Assembly (NCBI GenBank): GCA_016712665.1
Contig: JADJQP010000007.1
Location: 62,001-126,000, forward strand
Source of the DNA: Bacteroidota bacterium
GTDB lineage: Bacteria > Bacteroidota > Bacteroidia > Chitinophagales > Chitinophagaceae
Direction of reading: 5' to 3'
Length of the DNA stretch: 64,000 nucleotides
Shown here: positions 36,720 to 46,129 of the stretch, piece after piece
Layout of the letters: each line of letters begins with the position of its first letter
Position numbering within the stretch: the stretch's first letter is position 1
Notes under the pieces: generated by a model
The model's input: the letters and a program-made list of their open reading frames with translations, nothing else
Database searches by the model: none
What the model was told of the DNA's origin: nothing
Program-made: the position numbers and the translations under genes

Positions 36720-37115
36720 ATGCAAGAATTAATTAATAAACTGATCAGCGAGGTAGGTTTAAACGCTGAGCAAGCACAAAAAACCGTAGACACCGTAATG
36801 ACCTTTGTGAAATCAAAATTGCCGGCGGCTCTTTCTGGAAATATCGATGCGATGTTTTCGGGTGCACAGGGTGAAATGAAACAAGAGAGTTACAAAGAAA
36901 AGGCAGAAGATTTTGCGGAAGCTACCAAAGAAAAGTTGGAAGATTTGGCAGGGCAAGCCAAAGAAAAATTAGGCGAAGCGGCTGAAAAAGCAGAAGATTT
37001 TGCTGAACAAGCTAAGGAGAAGTTGAGCGAAGTGGCAGACAAAGCCGAAGATCTTGCCAAGGACGCTTTTGATAAACTCAAAGGTATGTTTGGCGGTAGC
37101 GACAAAAAGGACTAA
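36720..37115 (+). CDS. Short helical protein with LEA-like lysine/alanine/glutamate repeats
   Basis: The ATG at 36720 is preferred over an upstream in-frame start because a TAATTTTG element lies between. The 131 residues begin MQELINKLISEVGLNAEQAQ and MTFVKSKLPAALSGNI, a small helical head. They continue as 11-residue-type repeats such as KEKLEDLAGQAKEKLGEAA and EKAEDFAEQAKEKL. This composition is like group 3 LEA or apolipoprotein-type amphipathic helices linked to desiccation or membrane stress, which is inference. A perfect 22-base palindrome terminator follows. Confidence 0.72.
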   Translation: MQELINKLISEVGLNAEQAQKTVDTVMTFVKSKLPAALSGNIDAMFSGAQGEMKQESYKEKAEDFAEATKEKLEDLAGQAKEKLGEAAEKAEDFAEQAKEKLSEVADKAEDLAKDAFDKLKGMFGGSDKKD

Positions 37116-37137
37116 GTTTCAAAAGACAAAGATTCAG

Positions 37138-37167
37138 GACCAACCGATATCGGTTGGTCTTTTTTTA
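37138..37167 (+). terminator. Strong intrinsic terminator (22-base palindrome plus T-run)
   Basis: GACCAACCGA pairs exactly with TCGGTTGGTC through the centre TA, followed by seven T. It ends the LEA-like gene 23 bases after its stop. Confidence 0.88.
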
Positions 37168-37212
37168 TTTTGCAAGCTGAAACCTGGTTTCGAATTTCTA
37201 CCTTTACCACCT

Positions 37213-38490
37213 ATGATTGAAACGTCTGCCAAACGATTACTTATTCCTGTTTTTCTTACTGTGTTTATCGACCTCTTAGGTGCTACATTGGTGTTACCGA
37301 TTCTAGCGCCCTTGTTTCTGGACTTAAAAAATGGCATTAGTCCCATCGATTTTACGCAAATAACAGATATGCAAACCCAAATTCCGTTAATACTTAAGCA
37401 GCGGACTTTTTTATTTGGTTTGCTGATTGCCGCCTTTCCGTTAGCACAATTTTTTGGTGCCCCATTATTAGGAGCCTGGGCTGATAATGTGGGAAGAAAA
37501 AAGGTGTTGCTGCTTTCATTAGCAGGCACCTTGCTGGGATATATTTTATTTGCCATTGGTATTCATTATCATATGATTTGGTTATTGTTTGTAGCACGTA
37601 TTTTAGATGGGTTTACCGGTGGCAATATTTCAATAGCTTTTTCAGCAATCAGTGATATCAGTACACCTGAAACCAAAACCAAGAATTTTGGGCTTATCGG
37701 CATGGCATTTGGTCTCGGATTTATTATTGGGCCTTATATCGGCGGTAAATTGTCCGATCCGAATTTGGTAAGCTGGTTCAATTTCGAAACGCCTTTTTGG
37801 TTTGCGGCCATACTTTGTATAGTCAATATTATTTTGGTAATTATCTACTTTTTTGAAACACTTAAATCCTTTTCAACAAAGCCACTGAACGTATTGCAAG
37901 GGTTTCATAATATCGCCACTGTATTTCATCGCATCGAATTACGCAGCATTTTTTTGGTGGTCTTTTTGCTCACCTTTGGGTTCAGCATTTTTACACAATT
38001 TCTTCAAGTATACCTGATTCAAAAATTTAGTTTCACACAATCCGGTATTGGTGATTACTTTGCATATATTGGAATCTGTATAGCAATTACGCAAGGGTTT
38101 ATCACACGAAAACTTGCTGGAAAAATTTCACCACAGCAAGCGGTTTCTATTTTTACATTTACGCTTTCCCTGGCCTTGATGCTGGTGTTAGCGCCGCAAC
38201 AATCAATATATCTTTATTTGGTATCGCCATTCATTGCCGTAAGCCAAGGTATTTTGTCTCCCAATTTGCAAACGATTGTTTCGAACAGTGGCGGCGAGAC
38301 TGAGCAAGGTGAAATACTTGGAATTAATCAATCGGTGCAATCATTAGCGCAAGGTATACCGCCCATAGTGGCAGGCATCGTGGTTAGTATCAATATGTAT
38401 TTGCCCATAATTTTATCTTCTATTTTTACTTGTTTGGCTTGGCTTACCTTTGTACTTTTATGTAAAAAAATACGCACTCCCAAAATCTAA
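37213..38490 (+). CDS. Major facilitator superfamily transporter (TCR/Tet-like efflux)
   Basis: The ATG at 37213 gives 425 residues and opens TM1 with KRLLIPVFLTVFIDLLGATL; earlier in-frame starts run through the terminator and are rejected. The loop 2-3 motif A reads LGAWADNVGRKKVLLLSL, characteristic of MFS drug/proton antiporters of the tetracycline-resistance group. About 12 hydrophobic helices are visible. It lies 8 bases upstream of the PPK2 gene on the same strand, so they may be co-transcribed. The substrate cannot be read from sequence. Confidence 0.88.
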   Translation: MIETSAKRLLIPVFLTVFIDLLGATLVLPILAPLFLDLKNGISPIDFTQITDMQTQIPLILKQRTFLFGLLIAAFPLAQFFGAPLLGAWADNVGRKKVLLLSLAGTLLGYILFAIGIHYHMIWLLFVARILDGFTGGNISIAFSAISDISTPETKTKNFGLIGMAFGLGFIIGPYIGGKLSDPNLVSWFNFETPFWFAAILCIVNIILVIIYFFETLKSFSTKPLNVLQGFHNIATVFHRIELRSIFLVVFLLTFGFSIFTQFLQVYLIQKFSFTQSGIGDYFAYIGICIAITQGFITRKLAGKISPQQAVSIFTFTLSLALMLVLAPQQSIYLYLVSPFIAVSQGILSPNLQTIVSNSGGETEQGEILGINQSVQSLAQGIPPIVAGIVVSINMYLPIILSSIFTCLAWLTFVLLCKKIRTPKI

Positions 38491-38498
38491 AAGTAATT

Positions 38499-39257
38499 AT
38501 GGCTCGACCGACACCAATTAAACTCGCAAAATTGCCTACAAGGGCTCCCAAGAGTTTAGATAAAGACAAAATTAAGAATATTACCAAAGGATATCTCGAT
38601 GAGATAAACACTTTGCAAAATTTGATGTATGCGGAGTCAAAACACTCCTTGCTGGTAATCATTCAGGGCATGGATGCAAGTGGTAAAGATGGGTTAATCA
38701 GAGATGTTTTTACCAATGTGAATCCATTGGGCATACAAGTGAAATCGTGGAAAGCGCCTACGGCGGAGGAGTTGGCACACGATTTTTTGTGGCGGATTCA
38801 TCAGCATACACCAGCAAAAGGTATGATACAGTTGCATAATAGGTCACATTATGAAGATATACTCATTACAAGAGTACATCAGTGGATTGATGACAATACC
38901 GCAAAAAAACGTATTCAATCAATTTCTAATTTTGAGAATCATCTTTTCGAAAACAACCAAACTACCATTCTCAAATTTTATCTTCATATTTCGCATGAGG
39001 AGCAATTGTTGCGACTGAATGAGCGGATGCAGATACCTGAAAAAATGTGGAAGTATAATGAAAATGATTTAAAGGAATCGGAGCTGTGGGATGATTATAT
39101 GAAATATTACGAGGAGGCGATTACGCTTTGTAATAGACCGGAATGGATCATCGTGCCCTCCGACCAAAACTGGTACAAAAATTATGTGGTGGCCGAAACC
39201 CTTTTGAAAACCCTCAAATCCTTTAAAATGGAATTTCCAGGGATGAAAAAAGGATAA
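38499..39257 (+). CDS. ppk2: Polyphosphate kinase 2 family (polyphosphate:nucleotide phosphotransferase)
   Basis: This 252-residue P-loop enzyme has Walker A VIIQGMDASGKDGLIRDVF and the lid/Arg motif HNRSHYEDILITRVHQW, diagnostic for PPK2. These proteins use polyphosphate to phosphorylate nucleotides (AMP or ADP/GDP, by class). A further FYLHISHEEQLLRLNER segment is also conserved. The length fits a single-domain PPK2. Neighbours (LEA-like protein, MFS, MscL) suggest an energy/osmotic-stress neighbourhood, but no shared promoter proves it. Confidence 0.92.
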   Translation: MARPTPIKLAKLPTRAPKSLDKDKIKNITKGYLDEINTLQNLMYAESKHSLLVIIQGMDASGKDGLIRDVFTNVNPLGIQVKSWKAPTAEELAHDFLWRIHQHTPAKGMIQLHNRSHYEDILITRVHQWIDDNTAKKRIQSISNFENHLFENNQTTILKFYLHISHEEQLLRLNERMQIPEKMWKYNENDLKESELWDDYMKYYEEAITLCNRPEWIIVPSDQNWYKNYVVAETLLKTLKSFKMEFPGMKKG

Positions 39258-39315
39258 AAAAGTTTGAATAAATAAGATTGCGTATTATCTTTAGGGTTCA
39301 CAAAAAACACTAACT

Positions 39316-39684
39316 ATGAGTTTTATTTCAGAATTTAAGGAATTTGCCATGAAAGGCAATGTTATGGATTTAGCCGTCGGCGTTATTATCGGTGGCGCAT
39401 TTGGAAAAATCATTTCGTCTCTAGTAGACGATGTGCTGATGCCTATAATAGGTACTTTGGTAGGAAATGATTTTGAAAAATTGTCCACGACCATTAACGG
39501 GGCCACTGTAAAATACGGGATGTTTATTCAAAATGTAGTTAACTTTATTATTATTGCATTCGTAATTTTTATGATGATTAAGGCCATGAATAAAATGAAA
39601 AAGGCAGAAGAAGCTGCTCCACCTGCTGGCCCATCACCAACCGATGCGCTTTTGATGGAAATAAGAGATGCTCTAAAGAAATAA
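39316..39684 (+). CDS. mscL: Large-conductance mechanosensitive channel
   Basis: This 122-residue protein begins with the MscL N-terminal helix (FISEFKEFAMKGNVMDLAVG) and TM1 (VIIGGAFGKIISSLVDDVLMP), then TM2 and a charged C-terminal helix. It opens as a pore under membrane tension and protects against hypo-osmotic shock. The length is normal. A terminator follows 30 bases after the stop. Confidence 0.96.
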   Translation: MSFISEFKEFAMKGNVMDLAVGVIIGGAFGKIISSLVDDVLMPIIGTLVGNDFEKLSTTINGATVKYGMFIQNVVNFIIIAFVIFMMIKAMNKMKKAEEAAPPAGPSPTDALLMEIRDALKK

Positions 39685-39713
39685 TAACTTGTTAAAGTAT
39701 GTAATACTGCAAA

Positions 39714-39740
39714 TGCCACCAAAATATTGGTGGCATTTTT
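39714..39740 (+). terminator. Intrinsic terminator after mscL
   Basis: TGCCACC pairs with GGTGGCA over an eight-base AAAATATT loop, followed by five T. It separates mscL from the DUF3078 gene. Confidence 0.85.
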
Positions 39741-39761
39741 GCATCCTAAAAACACTATATC

Positions 39762-40799
39762 ATGAAGAAAATTGCAACAGCAATTATTGCACTTATGTCT
39801 GTTCTTAATTTGCAAGCACAGGTCGACAAAAAATCAGATGACTTACAAAAGGATTTAAAACGAAAGGTAGAAGCAAAAGATGAGGGTTGGAAAAAAGGGG
39901 GCCTTATCAATATCGGTATTAACCAAGGCATTTTGGAAAACTGGGCTGCTGGTGGCGAAAGACTTTCATTTGCTGCCAATGGTCAATTTAATGGATTTTT
40001 GGCTCGAATCAAAAGTAATACCATATTTGAAAATACCTTAGATTTATACTACGGTTTAAACTATGTAGCGTCCAATAATTTTGTTCCACGTAAACTTGAC
40101 GATAGAATTGATTTTTCAAGCAGGTATGGCATGCAACCCAAAAATTGGACGGTGGCCAAAAGTAAATTCAAAAAGCATACCTATTTCACAGGTCTTTTTA
40201 GGTTTCAATCGCAATTTACAGAAGGATACAATTATGAAACACCGGGATGGCAGTTGAACCCTACTTCGGAATTTTTATCACCGGCTTTTTTCACCCTTGC
40301 GCTTGGAGCAGAGTATAGACCCAATGATAATTTTTCCATATTTATTTCCCCTATTGCAGCAAAAGCGACATTTGTTAAATCAAAATATACCACACTTGCT
40401 TCAGCCTTTGGTGTAGAAAAAGGCAAAACCAGTCGATTGGAAGTAGGTGCGTACCTAACTGCAAAGTATAGAACCTCCATCACCAAAAATATTAACTATA
40501 GTACCCGAATCGATTTGTTTTCAAATTATTTAGCCAAGAATTCAGTGCTCAGCAATGGCATTCTTAAAAAAGATAATCCAGGAAATATTGATATATTATG
40601 GGATAACTTTTTTGCCATGAAAATCAGCAAATTTATCGGAGCCGGACTTGGATTCACCTTCTTCTATGATAATGATCAACCCGGCCAGAAAAGCAAAAAG
40701 ACGACCGATGCAAACGGCAATACTACCATGGGTTATGGACCTTTAGGCTGGATTCAAATGAAACAAACCCTTAATATTGGCTTTAGCTACAAACTATAG
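39762..40799 (+). CDS. DUF3078 outer-membrane-associated protein
   Basis: This 345-residue protein has a signal peptide ending LNLQAQ (about residue 20). Its DUF3078-type features include GWKKGGLINIGINQGILENWAAGG at the start and a long aromatic beta-barrel-like region with RFQSQFTEGYNY, ending FSYKL. The final aromatic/L pattern is an outer-membrane beta-signal. DUF3078 proteins are Bacteroidota-specific with no settled function. A terminator hairpin follows 29 bases after the stop. Confidence 0.87.
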   Translation: MKKIATAIIALMSVLNLQAQVDKKSDDLQKDLKRKVEAKDEGWKKGGLINIGINQGILENWAAGGERLSFAANGQFNGFLARIKSNTIFENTLDLYYGLNYVASNNFVPRKLDDRIDFSSRYGMQPKNWTVAKSKFKKHTYFTGLFRFQSQFTEGYNYETPGWQLNPTSEFLSPAFFTLALGAEYRPNDNFSIFISPIAAKATFVKSKYTTLASAFGVEKGKTSRLEVGAYLTAKYRTSITKNINYSTRIDLFSNYLAKNSVLSNGILKKDNPGNIDILWDNFFAMKISKFIGAGLGFTFFYDNDQPGQKSKKTTDANGNTTMGYGPLGWIQMKQTLNIGFSYKL

Positions 40800-40828
40800 A
40801 GCACAAGCAAAAAATAATCTTAATTTCG

Positions 40829-40863
40829 CAACTCCCTTTGTAAATAGAAGGGAGTTGTTTTTT
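40829..40863 (+). terminator. Intrinsic terminator abutting the next start codon
   Basis: CAACTCCCTT pairs exactly with AAGGGAGTTG over a nine-base loop, followed by six T that touch the ATG at 40864. It terminates the DUF3078 transcript and leaves no room for a ribosome site after it. Confidence 0.8.
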
Positions 40864-42806
40864 ATGAATGGAACGAAATCGCTATTTCCTGAAGTATATC
40901 CTAAAGTGCTTGTGCAATTGGGGTACTTACTATTGATTAGTCAGTTGATACGGATTGCTTTTTTAGGGATTCATTTCCAATATTTTTCTGTCAATTCTCT
41001 GTCTGAGTATTTCGAAATTTTTTATTACAGTCTTCGTTTCGATTTGTCGAGTATTGTAACCGTTAATTTTCTATATCTTGCCTTAGCACTTTGTCCCTTT
41101 ACCAAAACAAGTAGCAGGCTGATAAAAAGACTACTTAGCTTTCTTTTTGTGCTATCGAATGGTGTGGCCTTTATTTTTGACATAGCCGATATTGGTTATT
41201 TCCCCTATGTAAGAAGGCGAATGACTGCCGAGGTCTTTCATCTCATCGAAAAAAAATCGGACTTTCTCGATTTGCTGCCTAATTATCTGCAAAAATTCTG
41301 GTACGTAAGCATTTTGATTGTGGTGCTCATGGTTTTCTTACTTTTCATAGCCAAAAGAATCGCTGCCATAAGCAATAGCCAAGGGCTTACTATTCGAAAT
41401 GCGGTTCTCTACCTATTGTGCATGGGTGGGGCGGTGATTACCGTCAGAGGTGGTTTGCAGCTAAGGCCAATCACATTAAGCAATGCAGTAGTAATTGATG
41501 AAAGCGAAAATATTCCCCTCATTCTCAATACGCCCTTTTCTATTTTGAAAACCTTGGAAAGCGAAAAGCTTGAAGATTTGACCTTTTTTACAAATGAAGA
41601 ATTGAAAACCTATTTTAATCCCATCAAGAACTATGGAGCAGGTCCTCATGGTGAAAGGCAGATATTCAAGAATCAGAATGTGGTGGTTATTATTCTCGAA
41701 AGTTTTGGCAAGGGATTTACAGGTATAGGGGGAAGAAAAAGTTTTACGCCCTTTTTGGATAGTTTAATGGAAGTTAGCCGAACCTTCGATTTTGCCTTTG
41801 CCAATGCGTATCGCAGTGCAGATGGGATTCCTGCTATTTTGTCAAGCATCCCTTACTTTATGAACGATCCTTTTCCACTTTCTCCGTACGCAACCAATCA
41901 AATTGACGCCTTGCCATCATTATTAAAACAAAAGGGGTATGCCACTTCGTTCTTTCATGGAGGCACCAATGGTACCATGAGTTTTGATTCGTATTGCAAA
42001 AATGCCGGCTTCGATAAATATTTTGGAAGAAAGGAATATGGCAATGATGATGATTATGACGGGACATGGGGTATTTGGGATGAGCACTTTTTGCAATATT
42101 TTTCGCAAACCTTGTCAACGGAAAAAGAGCCGTTTTTTTCTACTGTGTTTACCTTGAGTTCGCACGAGCCTTTTGCCATTCCAAAAAAAGACCGGAATCA
42201 GCCCTTTGCCAAACTCAAGGGAATTGAAAGAGGAGTGGCCTATGCAGATAGGGCTTTGCAATTGTTTTTTCAAACCGCCTCCAAAACAAGTTGGTTTGAC
42301 AATACGCTTTTGTGATTACAGCCGATCATAATTTTTTGGCGTACAACGATTCATTGGGTTATTACAATCAAGGATTGGGACTGTTTTCTATACCTGTATT
42401 ATTTTATTCGCCCAAAGATGCTTCCCTTAAGGGACTTGATCACAATCTGATGCAACAACTGGATATTATGCCCTCCATATTGGATTATATGAATTATGAT
42501 AAACCCTTTTTCAGTTTTGGAAAAAGTGTTTTCGATAGTACCACAACTTCTTTCAGTTATGCCTCCATCAATAATCAATACTACATGTTGAATGCACCGT
42601 ATTTGATAACGGCTCAATTTGATAAGGTGACCGGCTATTATGACTATAGATCCGACAGTACCCTACGAACGAATCTTATTGCAAGTGGGGATTCTAGCTT
42701 TTTACAGAATAAGAATAAGTACCATGCCTTTCTGCAACTGCTTCACCATAGTATCATTCACAACGAGCAGTCGTTTCAAACCTATCAGAAGGCAAATCGT
42801 CAGTAA
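40864..42806 (+). CDS. LTA-synthase-like membrane sulfatase/phosphotransferase (frameshifted)
   Basis: Starting at ATG 40864, the protein has about five N-terminal membrane helices (to roughly residue 200). A periplasmic alkaline-phosphatase-superfamily domain then shows VVIILESFGKGF, the nucleophile loop ANAYRSADGIPAILSSIP, FHGGTNGTMSFDSY and TLSSHEPF. The frame breaks near 42313 where TTTTGTG lacks a T, resuming as VITADHNFLAY. The joined length is about 647 residues. This layout is that of lipoteichoic-acid-synthase-like phosphoglycerol or phosphoethanolamine transferases found in many Bacteroidota. A terminator hairpin directly precedes its start codon. Confidence 0.87.
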
Positions 42807-42876
42807 GAAATACTAGTTAACGATACTTTATAGGAAAATACTAAGTTGCAATAAGATTTGAAAGTATAAAATATTG

Positions 42877-42884
42877 TAGCTTTG
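42877..42884 (+). promoter_or_regulatory. TAGCTTTG -7 element for ahcY
   Basis: This exact TAnnTTTG match lies 13 bases upstream of the ahcY ATG. Confidence 0.5.
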
Positions 42885-42897
42885 CAAAAATTTTTAT

Positions 42898-44226
42898 ATG
42901 TCTACAACAACAAAATCAAACATCGATTTAAGTCTTCCTTACAAAGTTGCTGATATCAGTCTAGCTGAATGGGGTAGAAAGGAAATTCGTTTAGCTGAGG
43001 CTGAAATGCCCGGCCTAATGTCTATCAGAGAAGAATTTGGCGCTACACAACCTTTAAAAGGAGCACGTATAGCCGGCTGTCTTCATATGACCATTCAAAC
43101 TGCTGTATTAATTGAAACCTTAACTGCTCTTGGTGCAGAGGTTCGATGGAGTTCCTGCAATATATTTTCTACACAAGATCATGCAGCAGCAGCTATTGCA
43201 GCAGCGGGCATTGGTGTTTTTGCCTGGAAAGGTCAAACGCAAGCAGAGGCCGACTGGTGTATTGAGCAAACCTTATTTTTTGGTAGCGAAGAGCGCCCCC
43301 TAAACATGATTTTAGACGATGGAGGCGATTTAACCAATATGGTGTTTGATCAATATACAGAGTTGATTCAGCATATTAAAGGCTTAAGCGAAGAAACTAC
43401 TACCGGAGTGCATCGTTTATATGAGAGAATGGAAAAAGGTACCTTGCCTATTCCGGCCATTAATGTAAATGACTCTGTAACCAAATCAAAATTTGATAAT
43501 AAATACGGCTGTCAAGAATCATTGGTGGATGCTATCAGAAGAGCAACCGACGTGATGATGGCCGGTAAGGTAGCCGTTGTTGGTGGATATGGAGATGTAG
43601 GTAAAGGAAGTGCTCAATCCCTTCGTGGAGCCGGTGCTAGAGTAATTGTAACGGAAATTGATCCGATTTGTGCGTTACAAGCTGCCATGGACGGGTTTGA
43701 AGTAAAGAAAATGGAAGATGCGGTAAAAGAAGCAGACATCGTGGTTACAGCTAGTGGTTGTAGAGATTTAATTTCTGAAAAGCATTTTAAATTGATGAAA
43801 GATAAAGCCATTGTTTGCAATATTGGTCATTTTGATATTGAAATTGATATGGCTTGGTTGAATACCAATTACGGTTCTACCAAAGATACCATTAAACCAC
43901 AGGTAGATTTATACAATATTGATGGCAAGGATATTATTATCCTGGCTGAAGGCCGTTTGGTAAACCTAGGTTGTGCAACCGGTCATCCTAGTTTTGTGAT
44001 GAGTAATTCATTTACCAACCAAACCTTAGCTCAAATCGAACTTTGGACCAATCATAGCAGTTATGAAAACAAAGTGTATGTATTGCCTAAGCATTTGGAT
44101 GAAAAAGTGGCTCGATTGCACCTTGCCAAAATTGGGGTGGAGCTTGAAACTTTAACTGATGCACAAAGCGCCTATTTGGGAATTCCTAAGGAAGGTCCAT
44201 TTAAAAGTGATATGTATCGCTACTAA
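42898..44226 (+). CDS. ahcY: Adenosylhomocysteinase
   Basis: This 442-residue enzyme hydrolyses S-adenosylhomocysteine to adenosine and homocysteine, closing the methyl cycle. Marks seen are WSSCNIFSTQDHAAAAIA, NVNDSVTKSKFDN, the NAD-binding VVGGYGDVGKGSAQSLRGAG, CNIGHFDIEID, and the C-terminal GPFKSDMYRY that completes the neighbour subunit's NAD site. The length is normal and the frame intact. A strong terminator follows. Confidence 0.98.
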   Translation: MSTTTKSNIDLSLPYKVADISLAEWGRKEIRLAEAEMPGLMSIREEFGATQPLKGARIAGCLHMTIQTAVLIETLTALGAEVRWSSCNIFSTQDHAAAAIAAAGIGVFAWKGQTQAEADWCIEQTLFFGSEERPLNMILDDGGDLTNMVFDQYTELIQHIKGLSEETTTGVHRLYERMEKGTLPIPAINVNDSVTKSKFDNKYGCQESLVDAIRRATDVMMAGKVAVVGGYGDVGKGSAQSLRGAGARVIVTEIDPICALQAAMDGFEVKKMEDAVKEADIVVTASGCRDLISEKHFKLMKDKAIVCNIGHFDIEIDMAWLNTNYGSTKDTIKPQVDLYNIDGKDIIILAEGRLVNLGCATGHPSFVMSNSFTNQTLAQIELWTNHSSYENKVYVLPKHLDEKVARLHLAKIGVELETLTDAQSAYLGIPKEGPFKSDMYRY

Positions 44227-44249
44227 TCGATACTATATTTAATATAAAG

Positions 44250-44274
44250 CCGTTCCGAAAGGGACGGTTTTTTT
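44250..44274 (+). terminator. Intrinsic terminator after ahcY
   Basis: CCGTTCC pairs with GGGACGG (one G-T pair) over a GAAA tetraloop, followed by seven T. It is a textbook terminator 24 bases beyond the ahcY stop. Confidence 0.92.
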
Positions 44275-44316
44275 GTGCAGTGTTTGGTAAGATTGGATAT
44301 ATTGCCACAAACGTAT

Positions 44317-44324
44317 TACTTTTG
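44317..44324 (+). promoter_or_regulatory. TACTTTTG -7 element giving leaderless ispD mRNA
   Basis: An exact TAnnTTTG match ends one base before ATG 44326, so the transcript would begin at or within the start region. The adjacent ATG at 44329 is an equally possible start. Confidence 0.5.
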
Positions 44325-44325
44325 A

Positions 44326-44998
44326 ATGATGAAAAAATATGCGCTCATTGTGGCCGCGGGAGCTGGGACAAGGATGCAATCAGAGGTGCCAAAACAGTTT
44401 TTGCCTTTGAACGGAAGGCCTTTGTTTTATTACTCTGTTCAAACATTTTTTGGAAAGCTTCGCCGATATCGAAATTGTTTTGATATTTCCGAAGAAGTAT
44501 CAATATAACGAATCGGAAATGCTCCAGTATTTTGACGACCGTTCCCGAATCAAAATAGTACGAGGGGGAGATACCCGGTTTGAGTCGGTAAAGAATGGTT
44601 TGGCTGAGGTAGGAGAGGGCATCGTTTTTATTCACGATGCCGTCAGGCCTTTTATCAACAAAGAGTTGCTTACAGATTTGTTACGTGTTGCGTCCGACAA
44701 AGGAAACGCCATACCTTTTACAGAAGTGGTAGATAGTTTGCGGTTTGTAGACAAAGAACAAAATTGCAGTATCGATAGAAGTTTGTATAAAGCAATTCAA
44801 ACGCCACAGGTTTTTAATGCGCAATTGATTCAATCGGCTTTTGAACAAGCATACGATCCTCTATTTACAGATGATGCTTCGGTATTGGAAAAACAGGGTG
44901 AAAAAATTAATTTGGTGGCCGGCTTGCGCGAAAATATCAAAATCACACAAGCCATTGATTTGAAAATAGCAGAAATAATACTGAAGGATTGGGTCTGA
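44326..44998 (+). CDS. ispD: 2-C-methyl-D-erythritol 4-phosphate cytidylyltransferase (frameshifted)
   Basis: IspD makes CDP-ME in the MEP isoprenoid pathway. The N-terminal frame has YALIVAAGAGTRMQSEVPKQ, the CTP-binding signature. It breaks near 44450 (an extra T in ACATTTTTTGG) and resumes as LESFADIEIVLIFPKKYQ, then GGDTRFESVKNGL, FIHDAVRPF and SLYKAIQTPQVFN, the catalytic core. The joined length is about 223 residues. The gene is essential in most bacteria that lack the mevalonate path, so a real break is improbable. ATG 44329 may be the true start. Confidence 0.93.
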
Positions 44999-45017
44999 AA
45001 GGAAAAACCCAAGAAAA

Positions 45018-46046
45018 TTATCTGCTCGAAACGCCTACAATATTCAATTTCTTGGTGTAAAATCCATCTCTAATAGAGTCGGTAGTGGCTTTGGTAAACG
45101 GTATTTGCTTCATGGTTCGAATGGCACGAGTAGAAATAATTCCCAATACATCTTCTCCTTTCAAATTGGTAAAATTCGGCTTTATTTGATCGTAGGTAAT
45201 ACCACCTTGCGCAGTAGTAGCATCGATATACGTTTTTAAAGTTTGTCCGCCTGCTAAAACCATCAAATCCGGTGTGTCTACCCGACGACTAATATAGGCA
45301 GGTGGCACCCCCAATTCGCTAAATAGCGACAAATAAAAATCGGTATTTTTCATGGTAGCTGTTACCGCGCCGCCATCAGATCCCAATACATTTCTGATTA
45401 GAGGAACATCTTTGTACTGATAGGTTGTATCCAAGGTGTTGGTATTGATTTCTTCATACCAAAAACATAAAGTGATATCATAGAATACGGCATTGGCTGG
45501 TGCATTCCATGCAAAATTGTACAGTTCGAAAGGAACTGCAAAATCTAATTGTTGGGTGTTGATGAATGGGTTTTGAAATCGCAGCTGAGCCGTGTCAATA
45601 ATGTTGGTTTCTCCTTCAATTTCTTTTCCGGAACTTAGATTTTTTATTTTGATTCGATAGGTTCGGCTACTATTCAAAGGTTTTTTTACTTTGTAGGCAT
45701 AATTGGGAGTTGTAGCAAATATCCCGCTATCTTTTTGATATCCCTCGAGGTTTAAGTCAACGCGTGTTAGCGGAATGGTATTCACTACGGTGCCATTGCT
45801 AATCTCCTCCATTTTTACTTCCAAATTATTATAATAGATGGAGTCGGAATTTTGAGCCAAAAGAAGATTGTCTTGCTTTTCATCATAATATCCTTTAGTA
45901 ATTTTGACATAATGGGCGGTATCTGACTGCGATAACAAGGTAAAAACTGCCGTAATATCTTTGTAATCAGCTCCAACACTGAAATCTTTATTACAAGCAG
46001 TAAACAAAAAAAGGCTGGCAATAAACAGAAAGGGGATTTTATTCAT
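45018..46046 (-). CDS. Uncharacterised lipoprotein (DUF4249-like by size and layout)
   Basis: ATG 46046 opens MNKIPFLFIASLFLFTAC, a lipoprotein signal with lipobox Cys18; a longer upstream start has no function. The 342-residue product is beta-rich with segments such as TLLSQSDTAHYVKITKGYY, LTRVDLNLEGYQ and NTDFYLSLFSELG. Bacteroidota DUF4249 lipoproteins have a similar size and N-terminal pattern, but I see no decisive motif. It is divergent from argS, about 85 bases away, and convergent with ispD. Confidence 0.68.
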   Translation of the reverse strand: MNKIPFLFIASLFLFTACNKDFSVGADYKDITAVFTLLSQSDTAHYVKITKGYYDEKQDNLLLAQNSDSIYYNNLEVKMEEISNGTVVNTIPLTRVDLNLEGYQKDSGIFATTPNYAYKVKKPLNSSRTYRIKIKNLSSGKEIEGETNIIDTAQLRFQNPFINTQQLDFAVPFELYNFAWNAPANAVFYDITLCFWYEEINTNTLDTTYQYKDVPLIRNVLGSDGGAVTATMKNTDFYLSLFSELGVPPAYISRRVDTPDLMVLAGGQTLKTYIDATTAQGGITYDQIKPNFTNLKGEDVLGIISTRAIRTMKQIPFTKATTDSIRDGFYTKKLNIVGVSSR

Positions 46047-46101
46047 GGTGAGCAAATCTAAGCATTTTTTGAATATTTCAACATTCAAGAAGAGGATAAT
46101 G

Positions 46102-46109
46102 TACTTTTG
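46102..46109 (+). promoter_or_regulatory. TACTTTTG -7 element for argS
   Basis: This exact TAnnTTTG match lies 20 bases before ATG 46130 and is divergent from the lipoprotein gene. Confidence 0.5.
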
Positions 46110-46129
46110 CGAAAAATTACTTGATATCA

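Noticed and set aside
37054..37212. A longer start for the MFS transporter
   Set aside because: It would run through the stop of the LEA-like gene and a strong terminator; TM1 begins at the ATG at 37213.
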